Assembly (NCBI RefSeq): GCF_001425705.1
Contig: NZ_LMDC01000028.1
Location: 78,504 to 142,503 of the forward strand
From: Pelomonas sp. Root1217
Lineage (GTDB): Bacteria > Pseudomonadota > Gammaproteobacteria > Burkholderiales > Burkholderiaceae_C
DNA: 64,000 nt
Direction: 5' to 3'
Each line of letters starts with the position of its first letter. Within the stretch, counting starts at the first letter, position 1. A program made the translations under genes and the position numbers. Shown here one piece after another: positions 30,800-38,948 of this stretch. The notes beneath the pieces were generated by a model. The model saw only the letters and a list, made by a program, of their open reading frames with translations, was not told the origin of the DNA and searched no databases.

Positions 30800-32241
30800 G
30801 CTGCTTCGTCGGGCCGCCGCACGGCACGGTCATATTCGCCGGTGAAGCCCGGCCAGATCGCGATGATGCGGCCGCTGTCGTTGCGGTACCAGGAACTGCA
30901 CCGGCTCCAGACCGAACCGGCGAGCCTCCGTTGGACGTTGGCGTCCTGGGCTGCAAACGCTTCGGGGCGCACGTCTATCCATCGCTTGCCCGATTGCTTG
31001 ACTCGGCGCATGCAGGCCAGCGCGTGCTGAACCTGGGGCTCGATGAAAAGCAGTGTCGACGTATGGCCTGTGCCGGTGTTGGGCCCGAGCGTCAGGAAGA
31101 GGTTGGGGAATCCCGGCACCGTCAAGCCGAAGTAGGCGCTCGGATTGACACGCCAGGTCTCTCCCAGCGTGCGCCCGTCGAGACCTGTGATGGGCAGCTC
31201 CGCCAGGAGTTGCGTCGTGTCGAAGCCGGTGGCACAGATGAGCGCGTCCAACTGGTGCTCGCGGCCGTCCAGGGTCAGCACGCCTCTTTCCGTCACACCG
31301 GTGATGGCCTCCGTGACGAGTTCGGACTGCGGCAGCGCCAGCGCGCCGAAGTAGTCGTTGGAGTAGATGATGCGCTTGCATCCCAGCGGATAGCGGGGTG
31401 TCAGCCGCTCGCGCAGCCCAGCGTCGGGCACCTGGCGCCGCAGATGACCACGGGCCGCGGCCGTCATGGCGCGCCGGGCCAGCGTGCCCTCGTCGAAGCC
31501 GCGCCGTCCCAGCTCCAGGAACTGCACCCAGGCCAGGCGGGCCAGCGCGGCATAGGGCGGGAAGCGCGCCAGCCAGCGGTCGAGGGCGCCGTAACGCCGG
31601 TCCAGCCGCGGCATCACCCAGTTGGGCGTGCGTTGGAACAGCGTGAGCCGTGCGGCCGTGGGCGCCAAGGCCGGCACAAGCTGAGACGCCGTCGAACCCG
31701 TGCCGATGACGCCGATGCGCTTGTCGCCCAAGTCCACGCCAGCCGGCCAGCGCGCCGAGTGCAGCAGCTGCCCTTTGAAAGAGGCCAGATCGGGGATGTC
31801 AGGCCAGCGCGGCCGGCTCAGCGGGCCGGTGCTGCAGACGAAGAAGCGCGCGCTCAAGGCGCTGCCATCGTCCAGGCTCAGCTGCCAACGGCCGGCCTGG
31901 GCGTCGAAGCGCGCCTCGGTGATGGCCACGCCCAGACGCATGCGTGCCGCCAGGCCATGCTGCTCGGCCAGGCGCTGCTGGTAGCGATGGATCTCCGCAG
32001 CGTCGGCGAAGCGGTGCGTCCACTCGGGGTTGGGCGCGAAGCTGAAGCTGTAGGCCGGTGCCGGCACATCGACCTGGGCGCCGGGATAGCGGTTGTCCCA
32101 CCAGGTGCCGCCCAGCCCATGAGACTTCTCGACGATGAGGTAGTCGTCGATGCCCGAGCGCTGCAGCTGGATGGCCATGCACAGGCCGGACATGCCTGCA
32201 CCGAGGATGACAACCTCCAAATCGGTGGGCCTGGCGTGCAT
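30784..32241 (-). CDS. FAD-dependent monooxygenase, Baeyer-Villiger type
   Basis: A 485-residue flavoprotein. It has an FAD Rossmann motif (ILGAGMSGL, residues 12-20), the motif GGTWWDNRYPGAQVD, the Baeyer-Villiger fingerprint FKGQLLHSARW (155-165, pattern FxGxxxHxxxW) and a second NADPH Rossmann motif (GVIGTGSTASQ). It should insert oxygen into ketones or oxidise heteroatoms using NADPH. The ATG at 32241 is preferred over an upstream in-frame ATG because it directly precedes the FAD strand. Substrate unknown; neighbours do not indicate a pathway. Confidence 0.92.
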   Translation of the reverse strand: MHARPTDLEVVILGAGMSGLCMAIQLQRSGIDDYLIVEKSHGLGGTWWDNRYPGAQVDVPAPAYSFSFAPNPEWTHRFADAAEIHRYQQRLAEQHGLAARMRLGVAITEARFDAQAGRWQLSLDDGSALSARFFVCSTGPLSRPRWPDIPDLASFKGQLLHSARWPAGVDLGDKRIGVIGTGSTASQLVPALAPTAARLTLFQRTPNWVMPRLDRRYGALDRWLARFPPYAALARLAWVQFLELGRRGFDEGTLARRAMTAAARGHLRRQVPDAGLRERLTPRYPLGCKRIIYSNDYFGALALPQSELVTEAITGVTERGVLTLDGREHQLDALICATGFDTTQLLAELPITGLDGRTLGETWRVNPSAYFGLTVPGFPNLFLTLGPNTGTGHTSTLLFIEPQVQHALACMRRVKQSGKRWIDVRPEAFAAQDANVQRRLAGSVWSRCSSWYRNDSGRIIAIWPGFTGEYDRAVRRPDEAAYELG

Positions 32242-32324
32242 CGGCGCATTATTGCGAGGGCATCCCCGCTTGCCGCTCGGGCGCAACCCGCGCTTGAATC
32301 AGGGCCTGCCAGCACTGACCTTCC

Positions 32325-32633
32325 ATGAGCACCGAACGCTTCTCCCGCTTCGCCGATTTCTATCCCTTCTATCTCAGCGAGCACGGCAACACCATCTGCC
32401 GCCGGCTGCACTTCGTCGGCTCGACACTGGTGCTGGTCTGTCTGTGGCAGCTGTTCAGGACGGGCGCGCTGGTGTGGCTGCTTTACGGCCTGCTGTGCGG
32501 CTATGGATTCGCCTGGGTCGGGCATTTCTTCTTCGAGAAGAACCGGCCGGCAACCTTCAAATATCCGCTTTACAGCTTCATCGGCGACTGGGTCATGTAC
32601 GCCGACATCTGGCGGGGTCGCGTGAAGCTCTAG
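32325..32633 (+). CDS. Mpo1-like membrane protein (DUF962)
   Basis: A 102-residue protein with two or three membrane helices. It has the family pattern of a YPFYLSEHGNTICRRLHFVG segment, WVGHFFFEKNRPATF and YPLYSFIGDW. The yeast homologue Mpo1 is an iron-dependent dioxygenase in 2-hydroxy fatty-acid alpha-oxidation, and the conserved histidines here are consistent with that, but bacterial function is unproven. Its last four bases overlap the end of the convergent MipA gene. Confidence 0.88.
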   Translation: MSTERFSRFADFYPFYLSEHGNTICRRLHFVGSTLVLVCLWQLFRTGALVWLLYGLLCGYGFAWVGHFFFEKNRPATFKYPLYSFIGDWVMYADIWRGRVKL

Positions 32634-33436
32634 TTCCGCCAGGCCAGGCCGATGCCCACCGACGAGCCGGTGCGTTTCTCGACCAGCGGGCTGTCGGCGA
32701 CCGGGCCGAGGAGGCGGCTCGCGCCGGCATTGCCGTAGACGAGCCAATGCTTGGTCAGCGGCCGGATGAAGCCGACGCCGACGTGGACATCGCGCAGGCC
32801 GGCACCGGGGTCGTAGGCCGGTTTGCCGCTGGCCGCGACGGCCGACTCGGGCACGCCGAAATAGCTGCGTAGGTTCTGGGCACTGCCGGCCGAGATGCCG
32901 AAGCCGCTGGTCCACTCCAGCGTCGGGCTGCGGTAGAAGCGCCAGCCCAGGTCGGCGCCCAGCGTCATGCCGCCTTGCCGGCCGAGCAGGTCCTGCGACA
33001 GCGTCGCGCCGATGGTCAGATCCTTGGTGAGGCTGTAGTTGGTATAGAGGCGCGCCCTCAGCGTGCGCCGGACGTCGGGCAAGCCATGCGTGGTGCTGGC
33101 GTCGCTGCTGCTGCGGCCGCTGTCCATGCGCAGTGACACACCCACGCGCAGCTTGTCGGTGTCAATGAACTGGGTACTGGCGCCGCCGGCCGCCTCCTCG
33201 CGCCCGAAGCCCATCAGGCTGCCCGCGCCGGAAGTGCTGATGCGCACGCGGCCGAACTTGAATGCCCACAAAGGCTTGAGCTTGATGCGACGGCCGCTCG
33301 CGCCGTCGTACTCCGGCTGAGAGGCCACCGCGGCCCCCAGCAGGTAGCGGGCTGACGGACTCTCGACTTCGGGCTGCTCGGCATGGGCCAAGGTCGCCAC
33401 CGACAGAGCCAGGAAAGTAGTCAACACGACTCTCAT
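32630..33436 (-). CDS. MipA/OmpV family outer-membrane protein
   Basis: A 268-residue predicted outer-membrane beta-barrel. A signal peptide ends near residue 19 (TLAHA), followed by PSARYLLGAAVASQPEYDGA, and alternating strands run to the terminal motif GSSVGIGLAWRN. MipA/OmpV proteins are scaffolding or osmoregulated porin-like proteins. The ATG at 33436 begins the signal peptide; the frame is open to 33466 but that adds a non-signal extension. There is no obvious Shine-Dalgarno. Confidence 0.85.
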   Translation of the reverse strand: MRVVLTTFLALSVATLAHAEQPEVESPSARYLLGAAVASQPEYDGASGRRIKLKPLWAFKFGRVRISTSGAGSLMGFGREEAAGGASTQFIDTDKLRVGVSLRMDSGRSSSDASTTHGLPDVRRTLRARLYTNYSLTKDLTIGATLSQDLLGRQGGMTLGADLGWRFYRSPTLEWTSGFGISAGSAQNLRSYFGVPESAVAASGKPAYDPGAGLRDVHVGVGFIRPLTKHWLVYGNAGASRLLGPVADSPLVEKRTGSSVGIGLAWRN

Positions 33437-33472
33437 ACGAGCAAGCGTACCAGCCAGACCTGGCACCGCCTG

Positions 33473-34417
33473 TCAGCCAACGCGTAGTTCTCGCGTCAGC
33501 TCAGTCAGCATGTCGTCAACCATGGCATCGAGGTCGTACTGCAGCTTCCAGCCCCAATCGGCCTGGGCGGCTGCATCGTCGATGCGTTGCGGCCAGCTCG
33601 CGGCGATGGCCTGGCGGAAGTCGGGCACGCAGTCCATCGTGAACGCCGGCAGGCGGCGGCGGATGGAGGCGGCGATGCCTTCCGGCGTGAAGCTGACGCC
33701 GGCGAGGTTGTAGCTGCCGCGCTGCCTGACCTGGTCGGCCGGCGCGTTCATCAGCTCGATGGTGGCGCGCAGCGCATCGGGCATGTACATCATCGGCAGG
33801 GCCTGATCTTGCTCGAGGAAGCAGGTGTAGCGGCCTTCCTTGATCGCCGAATGGAAGATCTCCACGGCGTAGTCTGTCGTGCCGCCGCCCGGCGGCGTCT
33901 TCCAGCTGATGAGACCGGGGTAGCGCAGGCTGCGCACGTCCACGCCATGCTTGGCGTGATACCAGTCGCACCAGCGTTCGCCGGCGAGCTTGGAGATGCC
34001 ATAGACCGTGGTCGGATCCATCACCGTCGTCTGCGGCGTGTCCACCGCCGGCGTGTTGGGGCCGAAGGCGGCGATCGAGCTGGGCCAGAAGATCTTGTCC
34101 AGCTTTTCGTGGCGGGCCAGCTCCAGCACATTGAGCAGGCCCTTCATGTTCAGGTCCCAGGCCCACATCGGGTGCTTCTCGCCATTCGCCGACAGGGCGG
34201 CGGCGAGATGGTAGACCTGCGTGATGTGATGGCGCTTGACGACGGTGGCCAGGGCACTGGCGTCGGTCACATCCAATGCCTCGTGCTGGAGGCTGGGCAC
34301 GCGGCCCTTGGGGCTGAGGTCGCTGGTGACGACGGCTTCGTTGCCATGCAGCTCCGCCAGCTCGGTCGCCAGCTCGGTGCCGATCTGGCCATTCGCTCCA
34401 ATGATGAGGATCTTCAT
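33473..34417 (-). CDS. L-threonine 3-dehydrogenase, short-chain (epimerase-like) type
   Basis: A 314-residue extended short-chain dehydrogenase. GANGQIG (residues 7-13) binds NAD and Tyr139-Lys143 (VYGISK) is the catalytic pair. By overall sequence it could be any NAD-epimerase, but its four-base overlap with kbl (ATGA) makes threonine dehydrogenase most likely: threonine to 2-amino-3-ketobutyrate, which Kbl then cleaves. It is not homologous to the zinc-dependent E. coli Tdh. It is second in a two-gene operon. Confidence 0.88.
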   Translation of the reverse strand: MKILIIGANGQIGTELATELAELHGNEAVVTSDLSPKGRVPSLQHEALDVTDASALATVVKRHHITQVYHLAAALSANGEKHPMWAWDLNMKGLLNVLELARHEKLDKIFWPSSIAAFGPNTPAVDTPQTTVMDPTTVYGISKLAGERWCDWYHAKHGVDVRSLRYPGLISWKTPPGGGTTDYAVEIFHSAIKEGRYTCFLEQDQALPMMYMPDALRATIELMNAPADQVRQRGSYNLAGVSFTPEGIAASIRRRLPAFTMDCVPDFRQAIAASWPQRIDDAAAQADWGWKLQYDLDAMVDDMLTELTRELRVG

Positions 34418-35610
34418 TTGACGATCCCGAGCTCGCGGCCAGCCTGCGTGAAGGCGGCAACAGCCTTCTCCAGATGCTTGCGCTCATGCACGGCCGAGAC
34501 CTGCACACGGATGCGCGCCTGGCCCTTGGGCACGACGGGGAAGAAGAAGCCGACCGCGTAGATGCCCAGTTCCAGGATGCGCTTGCTCAGCGCCTGCGCC
34601 TTCACCGCGTCGTAGACCATGATGGGCACGATGGGGTGGGTGCCGGGCTTGATCTCGAAGCCGGCAGCCTGGATGGCCTCCCGGAACCAGGCGGTATTGG
34701 CTTCCAGCTTGTCGCGCAGCGCGGTCGAGCCTTCCAACAGGTCCAGCACCGCCAGCGAAGCGCCGGCGATGCTGGGGGCCAGCGTGTTGCTGAACAGATA
34801 GGGGCGCGAGCGTTGGCGCAGCAGCTCGACGACTTCCTTGCGCGCGGCCGTGAAGCCGCCCGATGCACCGCCCAGCGCCTTGCCGAAGGTGCCGGTGATG
34901 ATGTCGATCTTGCCAAACACGCCGCGGTGTTCAGCGGTGCCGCGACCCGTCTTGCCCATGAAGCCTGACGCATGGCATTCGTCGATGCCCAGCAGCGCGT
35001 CGTAGCGGTCGCAGAGGGCTCGGATCTTGTCGAGCTGGGCGATGGTGCCGTCCATCGAGAACACGCCGTCGGTGAACACCAGCGTGAAGCGGGCGCCCTT
35101 CTCTTTCGCTTCCTTCAGGCAGCGCTCGAGGTCGTCGAGGTTGTTGTGCTCATAGCGGTAGCGCTGCGCCTTGCACAGGCGGATGCCATCGATGATGGAG
35201 GCGTGGTTGAGCGCGTCGCTGATGACGGCGTCCTGCTCGCCCAGCAGCGGCTCGAACAGGCCGCCGTTCGCGTCGAAGGCGGCAGCATAGAGGATGGCGT
35301 CCTCGCAGCCGACGAAGCGGGCGATGCGGTGTTCCAGCTCCTTGTGCAGGTCCTGCGTGCCGCAGATGAAGCGCACCGACGACAGGCCGAAGCCATGGGT
35401 GCGCAGCGCCTCGTGCGCGGCCTCGATGACCTGGGGATGCGACGACAAGCCAAGATAGTTGTTGGCGCACAGGTTGATGACCTCGCGGCCGTCGGCTGTC
35501 TTCACGACGGCGCCCTGGGGTGTCGTGATGATGCGTTCGGACTTGAACAGCCCGGCGGCGCGGATACCGTCCAGCTCGGTCTGCAGGTGTTGGTAGAAGG
35601 CCTGGCTCAT
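34414..35610 (-). CDS. kbl: 2-amino-3-ketobutyrate CoA ligase (glycine C-acetyltransferase)
   Basis: A 398-residue PLP enzyme of the alpha-oxoamine synthase family. It splits 2-amino-3-ketobutyrate with CoA into glycine and acetyl-CoA. The PLP lysine is K244 in TGTFGKALGGASGG; CANNYLGLSSHP, GFGLSSVRFICGTQ and DECHASGFMGKTGRG are family blocks. The ATG at 35610 gives the usual start. It is first in the operon with the dehydrogenase, divergent from an XRE-cupin regulator. Confidence 0.96.
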   Translation of the reverse strand: MSQAFYQHLQTELDGIRAAGLFKSERIITTPQGAVVKTADGREVINLCANNYLGLSSHPQVIEAAHEALRTHGFGLSSVRFICGTQDLHKELEHRIARFVGCEDAILYAAAFDANGGLFEPLLGEQDAVISDALNHASIIDGIRLCKAQRYRYEHNNLDDLERCLKEAKEKGARFTLVFTDGVFSMDGTIAQLDKIRALCDRYDALLGIDECHASGFMGKTGRGTAEHRGVFGKIDIITGTFGKALGGASGGFTAARKEVVELLRQRSRPYLFSNTLAPSIAGASLAVLDLLEGSTALRDKLEANTAWFREAIQAAGFEIKPGTHPIVPIMVYDAVKAQALSKRILELGIYAVGFFFPVVPKGQARIRVQVSAVHERKHLEKAVAAFTQAGRELGIVK

Positions 35611-35648
35611 GGCGCTGCTCCTGATGCACAATCCGGTTTAGTGAACTT

Positions 35649-35664
35649 GTTCGATATATCGAAC
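35649..35664. promoter_or_regulatory. Perfect 16-bp palindrome, candidate operator
   Basis: GTTCGATATATCGAAC is a perfect palindrome in the 93-base divergent space between kbl and the XRE-cupin regulator. Its A/T centre stands out in this DNA. It overlaps or abuts the predicted kbl transcription start, so binding there would repress kbl; it also lies just upstream of the regulator gene. Confidence 0.75.
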
Positions 35665-35672
35665 TTTTGTGC

Positions 35673-35701
35673 AGTATCTGAAAATCATCTATCCAGGTCA
35701 A
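35673..35701 (-). promoter_or_regulatory. Candidate promoter of kbl and the dehydrogenase
   Basis: On the minus strand TTGACC (35701-35696) and GATACT (35678-35673) are 17 bases apart, matching consensus at five and four of six positions. The predicted start near 35666 falls at the edge of the palindrome. Confidence 0.5.
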
Positions 35702-35703
35702 GC

Positions 35704-36273
35704 ATGAACATGGACAACACCGAACCGCCCCGCGTCGGCGCCGCCCTGCAGGCGCTGCGCAGCAGCCGTGGCCTGTCGCTGGATGATCTCTCCAAGCGGG
35801 CCGGCGTCAGTAAGTCGATGTTGTCGCAGATCGAGCGCAACCAGGCCAATCCCACGGTGGCCGTGGTGTGGCGGCTGGCCAATGCGCTCGGGGTGGACAT
35901 GGGCGAGCTGCTGGGCAGCGAGCGTGCAGCGGCGCCAGCCATCGAGACGGTGCCTGCGCATGCCACGCCAGGGCTGACCAGCCCGGACGGGCTGTGCAAG
36001 CTGCGCATCCTCGGCCCTATCGAGCTGGCCGGGCAGTTCGAGTGGTACGAGCTGAGCATCCAACCCGGCGGCGTGCTGGACAGCCAGGCCCATGAGCCAG
36101 GTTCGCGCGAACACCTGAGTGTGCTGACGGGCAGCCTGGAGGTCAGCGCCCAGGGCATGACCAACAAGCTCAAGGCCGGCGAGACGGCGCGTTATGCCGT
36201 GGACGGGCCGCACACCATCCGCAACAACGCGAAGTCGGCTGCGACTGCGCTGCTGGTGGTCCTTCATCCGTAG
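35704..36273 (+). CDS. XRE-family regulator with cupin domain
   Basis: A 189-residue regulator with an N-terminal helix-turn-helix (about 8-62: VGAALQALRSSRGLSLDDLS, SKSMLSQIERNQANPTV) and a C-terminal cupin (about 110-186) that would bind a small ligand or metal. The family commonly controls amino-acid catabolism next door. The ATG at 35704 has AGG upstream; the frame is open far upstream inside kbl but in the antisense. It probably controls the divergent kbl operon through the palindrome between them. Threonine or glycine as effector is inference. Confidence 0.92.
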   Translation: MNMDNTEPPRVGAALQALRSSRGLSLDDLSKRAGVSKSMLSQIERNQANPTVAVVWRLANALGVDMGELLGSERAAAPAIETVPAHATPGLTSPDGLCKLRILGPIELAGQFEWYELSIQPGGVLDSQAHEPGSREHLSVLTGSLEVSAQGMTNKLKAGETARYAVDGPHTIRNNAKSAATALLVVLHP

Positions 36274-36279
36274 ACTGCA

Positions 36280-36297
36280 GCCTCCGCTCAAGGAGGC
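36280..36297 (+). promoter_or_regulatory. Hairpin sequestering the Shine-Dalgarno of the TctC-like gene
   Basis: GCCTCC (36280-36285) is perfectly complementary to GGAGGC (36292-36297), with a 6-base loop. The 3' arm covers most of the strong Shine-Dalgarno AAGGAGG (36290-36296) located five bases before the ATG at 36302. Confidence 0.6.
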
Positions 36298-36301
36298 ATG
36301 C

Positions 36302-37258
36302 ATGCAGATCACCCGTCGCGCGACCCTGGCCACGCTGGCCGCCCTGCCTTTAGTGGCGCAAGCGCAGGACAAGCCCATTCGCCTCCTCGTCGGCTTTCCG
36401 GCCGGCGGCGGCACCGACGCGATTGCGCGATTGCTTGGTGAGGCCTTGCAGGCATCATTGGGCACGCCGGTCGTCGTCGAGAACAAGCCCGGGGCCGGCG
36501 GCCAGATCGCGGCGCAGGCGCTGAAGGTAGCGCCGCCCGACGGCACCACCTTCTTCGTCAGCCACGACCACACCATCTCCATCCTGCCGCTGGTGCTGAA
36601 GAACCCTGGCTTTGACCCGGCCAGGGACTTCGTGCCGGTGGCAGGCTTTGCGACCTTCGCCAACGCGCTGGCGCTGTCGGGCGGCACGCCGGCTTCAAGC
36701 CTGCCCGAGTACGTCGCCTGGGTGAAGAAGCAAGGCGGCCAGGGCAGCGTGGGCGTGCCGGCGCCGGCCTCGGTGCCGGAGTTCCTCGTCAAGCTGCTCG
36801 GCGAGAAGAATGGCCTGAACCTGCTGGCCGTGCCCTACCGCGGCAGCGCGCCGATGATTGCCGACATGCTGGGCAACCAGATCAGCGCCGGCGTCGGCTC
36901 GGTGCCCGACCTGATCACCAACCACCAGCAGAAGAAGCTAAAGATCGTCGCCGTCATGGGCCAACAACGCCAGGCCGTGCTGCCCGAGGTGCCGACCTTT
37001 GCCGAGCTGGGCATCACCGGCTTCGAGGACCTGCCCTATTACGGCGTCTTCGCCCCCGCGGGCACTTCGCCGGCCGTCGTCGAGCGCTTCTCGAATGCGC
37101 TGGCCGGCGTCATCAATCAGCCCGTCGTGAAGGCCCGGCTCACCGAGCTTGGCCTGTCGGTGGGCATGATGACCTCGGCCCAACTGGCCACCCGCGAGCG
37201 CGCCTACGCGGCGGCCTGGGCCAGGATCATCAAGGCCGGGGGCTTCCAGCCTCAGTGA
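36302..37258 (+). CDS. TctC/Bug family periplasmic binding protein
   Basis: A 318-residue tripartite tricarboxylate transporter receptor of the Bug type, very abundant in Burkholderiales. The signal peptide has twin arginines (TRRATLATLAALPLVAQAQ) and is cleaved near residue 21. Blocks IRLLVGFPAGGGTDAIAR, VVENKPGAGGQIAA and VPYRGSAPMIADMLGNQI are typical. It should bind a small carboxylate. No tctA/tctB permease genes are adjacent, as with most Bug proteins. It starts 28 bases after the regulator gene and may be co-transcribed; a hairpin masks its ribosome site. Its end overlaps the convergent YihY gene by 29 bases. Confidence 0.92.
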   Translation: MQITRRATLATLAALPLVAQAQDKPIRLLVGFPAGGGTDAIARLLGEALQASLGTPVVVENKPGAGGQIAAQALKVAPPDGTTFFVSHDHTISILPLVLKNPGFDPARDFVPVAGFATFANALALSGGTPASSLPEYVAWVKKQGGQGSVGVPAPASVPEFLVKLLGEKNGLNLLAVPYRGSAPMIADMLGNQISAGVGSVPDLITNHQQKKLKIVAVMGQQRQAVLPEVPTFAELGITGFEDLPYYGVFAPAGTSPAVVERFSNALAGVINQPVVKARLTELGLSVGMMTSAQLATRERAYAAAWARIIKAGGFQPQ

Positions 37259-38546
37259 GCAGCAGGCGGTCGAGGGTCAGCTTTGACCATTCACCCTGCA
37301 CCCACAGATTGGTCAGCAGCCCCTGGCGCTCGGCCAGGAAGGCGCTGAGCAGAGGCTCGGCCAGCGCTCGCTCGGGCGCGCACAGCAGTACCAGCCGCTG
37401 GGCGCCCTCCTCTTCAAGCCGGCCGATCCAGTCCAGGGCCAGCAGCTTGTCGATGACGGGGCTGAGCTGCAGCGGGTCCACGCGCAGCGCGCCCGCCAGG
37501 GCCAGGTGGGACAACCCCTGCTGGCCGGCCTCGCGCACGCGCCAGAGCTCGCGCAGCGTCTCCAGTGCCAGCGCCATGGGCTGGCCGGGCGCGTCGGGAC
37601 GCAGATGCAGCCGACCTGTCAGGCTGGGCGTGTTGGCGGCCAGGATGGCGCCCAGCAGCACGATGACCCAGCCCAGGTAGATCCAGATCAGGAAGATGGG
37701 CACGGTCGCGAAAGCGCCATACAGCGTCGAATAGGTCGGCACCTGCTTGACGTACCAGGCCAGCAAACCTTTTGCCAGCGAGAAGCCCACGGACACGAAG
37801 GCGCCGCCGATGAGGGCGTGCCGCCAGCGCACATGGGTGTTGGGCACGTAATGGAAGAGCCCGGCCATCGCCAGGCCGAACAACACCACGTCGGCACTGC
37901 CCAGCGCCGTGGACATGCTCGGCGGCATGGCTGTGAAATAACCCTGGCCGACACTGATGGCATAGCTTGTCAGCGTCAGGCTGCCGCCGAGCAGCAGCGG
38001 GCCCAGCGTCAGTGCGGCCCAGTAGACCAGCACGCGCTGCGCCATGGGCCGTGGGCGCTTCACGCGCCAGATGGCATTCAGCGTGCGGTCGATGGTCAGC
38101 ATAAGCGCCAGCGCCGTGATGCCGAGAAAGATCAGGCCCACCACACCGAGCTTGTTGGCCTTGGCCGCAAACTGCGTGAGCGAGGCCAGCACCGGCTTGG
38201 CGATGTTGGGCGGGATCAGGCTCTTCAGGAAGTACTGCTCCAGCGCGGACTGGAAGCTGGAGAACATCGGGAAGGCCGTGAAGATGGCCAGCATCACCGT
38301 CAGCAGCGGCACCAGCGAGATCAGCGTCGTGAAGGTCAGGCTGCCGGCGGTGAGGCCGAGCTTTTCCTCGCGGAAACGTTGGCGGAAAGTGTGCAGGGTC
38401 TGCAGCCAGGGCCAGGCCAGCAGCTCGGTGATGAAGTCGCTGGCGAAGGCGATGGGGTTGTGGGCCAGTGGCGCGTCCGGGTTGTCGGTATTGGCGGGCG
38501 CGGCGGGCGGAACGGGCGGGATCGGCGGAATCGGCGTCAAGGACAT
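37230..38546 (-). CDS. YihY/virulence factor BrkB family membrane protein
   Basis: A 438-residue inner-membrane protein of the YihY family (once misnamed ribonuclease BN). About six helices lie between residues 60 and 310; family segments are LGLTAGSLTFTTLISLVPLL, NAIWRV and VPNTHVRWRHALIGGAFVS, ending in TYSTLYGAFATVPIFLIWIYL. A cytoplasmic C-terminal tail of about 120 residues looks like a winged-helix domain. The N-terminus is unusually proline-rich (PIPPIPPVPP). Function not established. Only 21 bases separate its start from the divergent DUF2069 gene. Confidence 0.9.
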   Translation of the reverse strand: MSLTPIPPIPPVPPAAPANTDNPDAPLAHNPIAFASDFITELLAWPWLQTLHTFRQRFREEKLGLTAGSLTFTTLISLVPLLTVMLAIFTAFPMFSSFQSALEQYFLKSLIPPNIAKPVLASLTQFAAKANKLGVVGLIFLGITALALMLTIDRTLNAIWRVKRPRPMAQRVLVYWAALTLGPLLLGGSLTLTSYAISVGQGYFTAMPPSMSTALGSADVVLFGLAMAGLFHYVPNTHVRWRHALIGGAFVSVGFSLAKGLLAWYVKQVPTYSTLYGAFATVPIFLIWIYLGWVIVLLGAILAANTPSLTGRLHLRPDAPGQPMALALETLRELWRVREAGQQGLSHLALAGALRVDPLQLSPVIDKLLALDWIGRLEEEGAQRLVLLCAPERALAEPLLSAFLAERQGLLTNLWVQGEWSKLTLDRLLLTEAGSPRP

Positions 38547-38567
38547 GGCTTCTATGATGCCGCAGCT

Positions 38568-38948
38568 ATGTCCCCTGCCCTTGAAAGAACCGAACCCACA
38601 GCCGTCGAACGGCTGACGCGCAATCTGGCGCTGGCTGCCACCGTGGTCTTGATCCTACTGTGCCTGGCCTGGGAACTGTGGCTGGCGCCGACCGGCCGCG
38701 GGACGCTGGCCGTGAAGGCACTGCCGCTGCTGGCGGCACCCGTCGGCCTGTGGCGCTACCGCATGTACACCTACCGCTGGCTGGCCCTGGCCATCTGGCT
38801 CTATGTGATGGAGGGCCTGGTGCGCTCGACCAGCGAAGGTGGCCTCGGGCAATGGCTGGCGCTGGGTGAAGTGCTGCTGGGCGTCGTCATCTTCACGGCC
38901 TGCACGGCCCAGATCCGCCAGCGGCTGGCGGCGGCCAAAGCCACATGA
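38568..38948 (+). CDS. DUF2069 membrane protein
   Basis: A 126-residue protein with three or four membrane helices (LALAATVVLILLCLAWELWL; VKALPLLAAPVGLW; WLALAIWLYVMEGLVR; LGEVLLGVVIFTACTAQI). The YVMEGLVR segment is characteristic of DUF2069. Function unknown. No clear Shine-Dalgarno is seen. Its stop overlaps the start of the FAD-linked dehydrogenase by four bases (ATGA), so the two are coupled. Confidence 0.87.
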   Translation: MSPALERTEPTAVERLTRNLALAATVVLILLCLAWELWLAPTGRGTLAVKALPLLAAPVGLWRYRMYTYRWLALAIWLYVMEGLVRSTSEGGLGQWLALGEVLLGVVIFTACTAQIRQRLAAAKAT

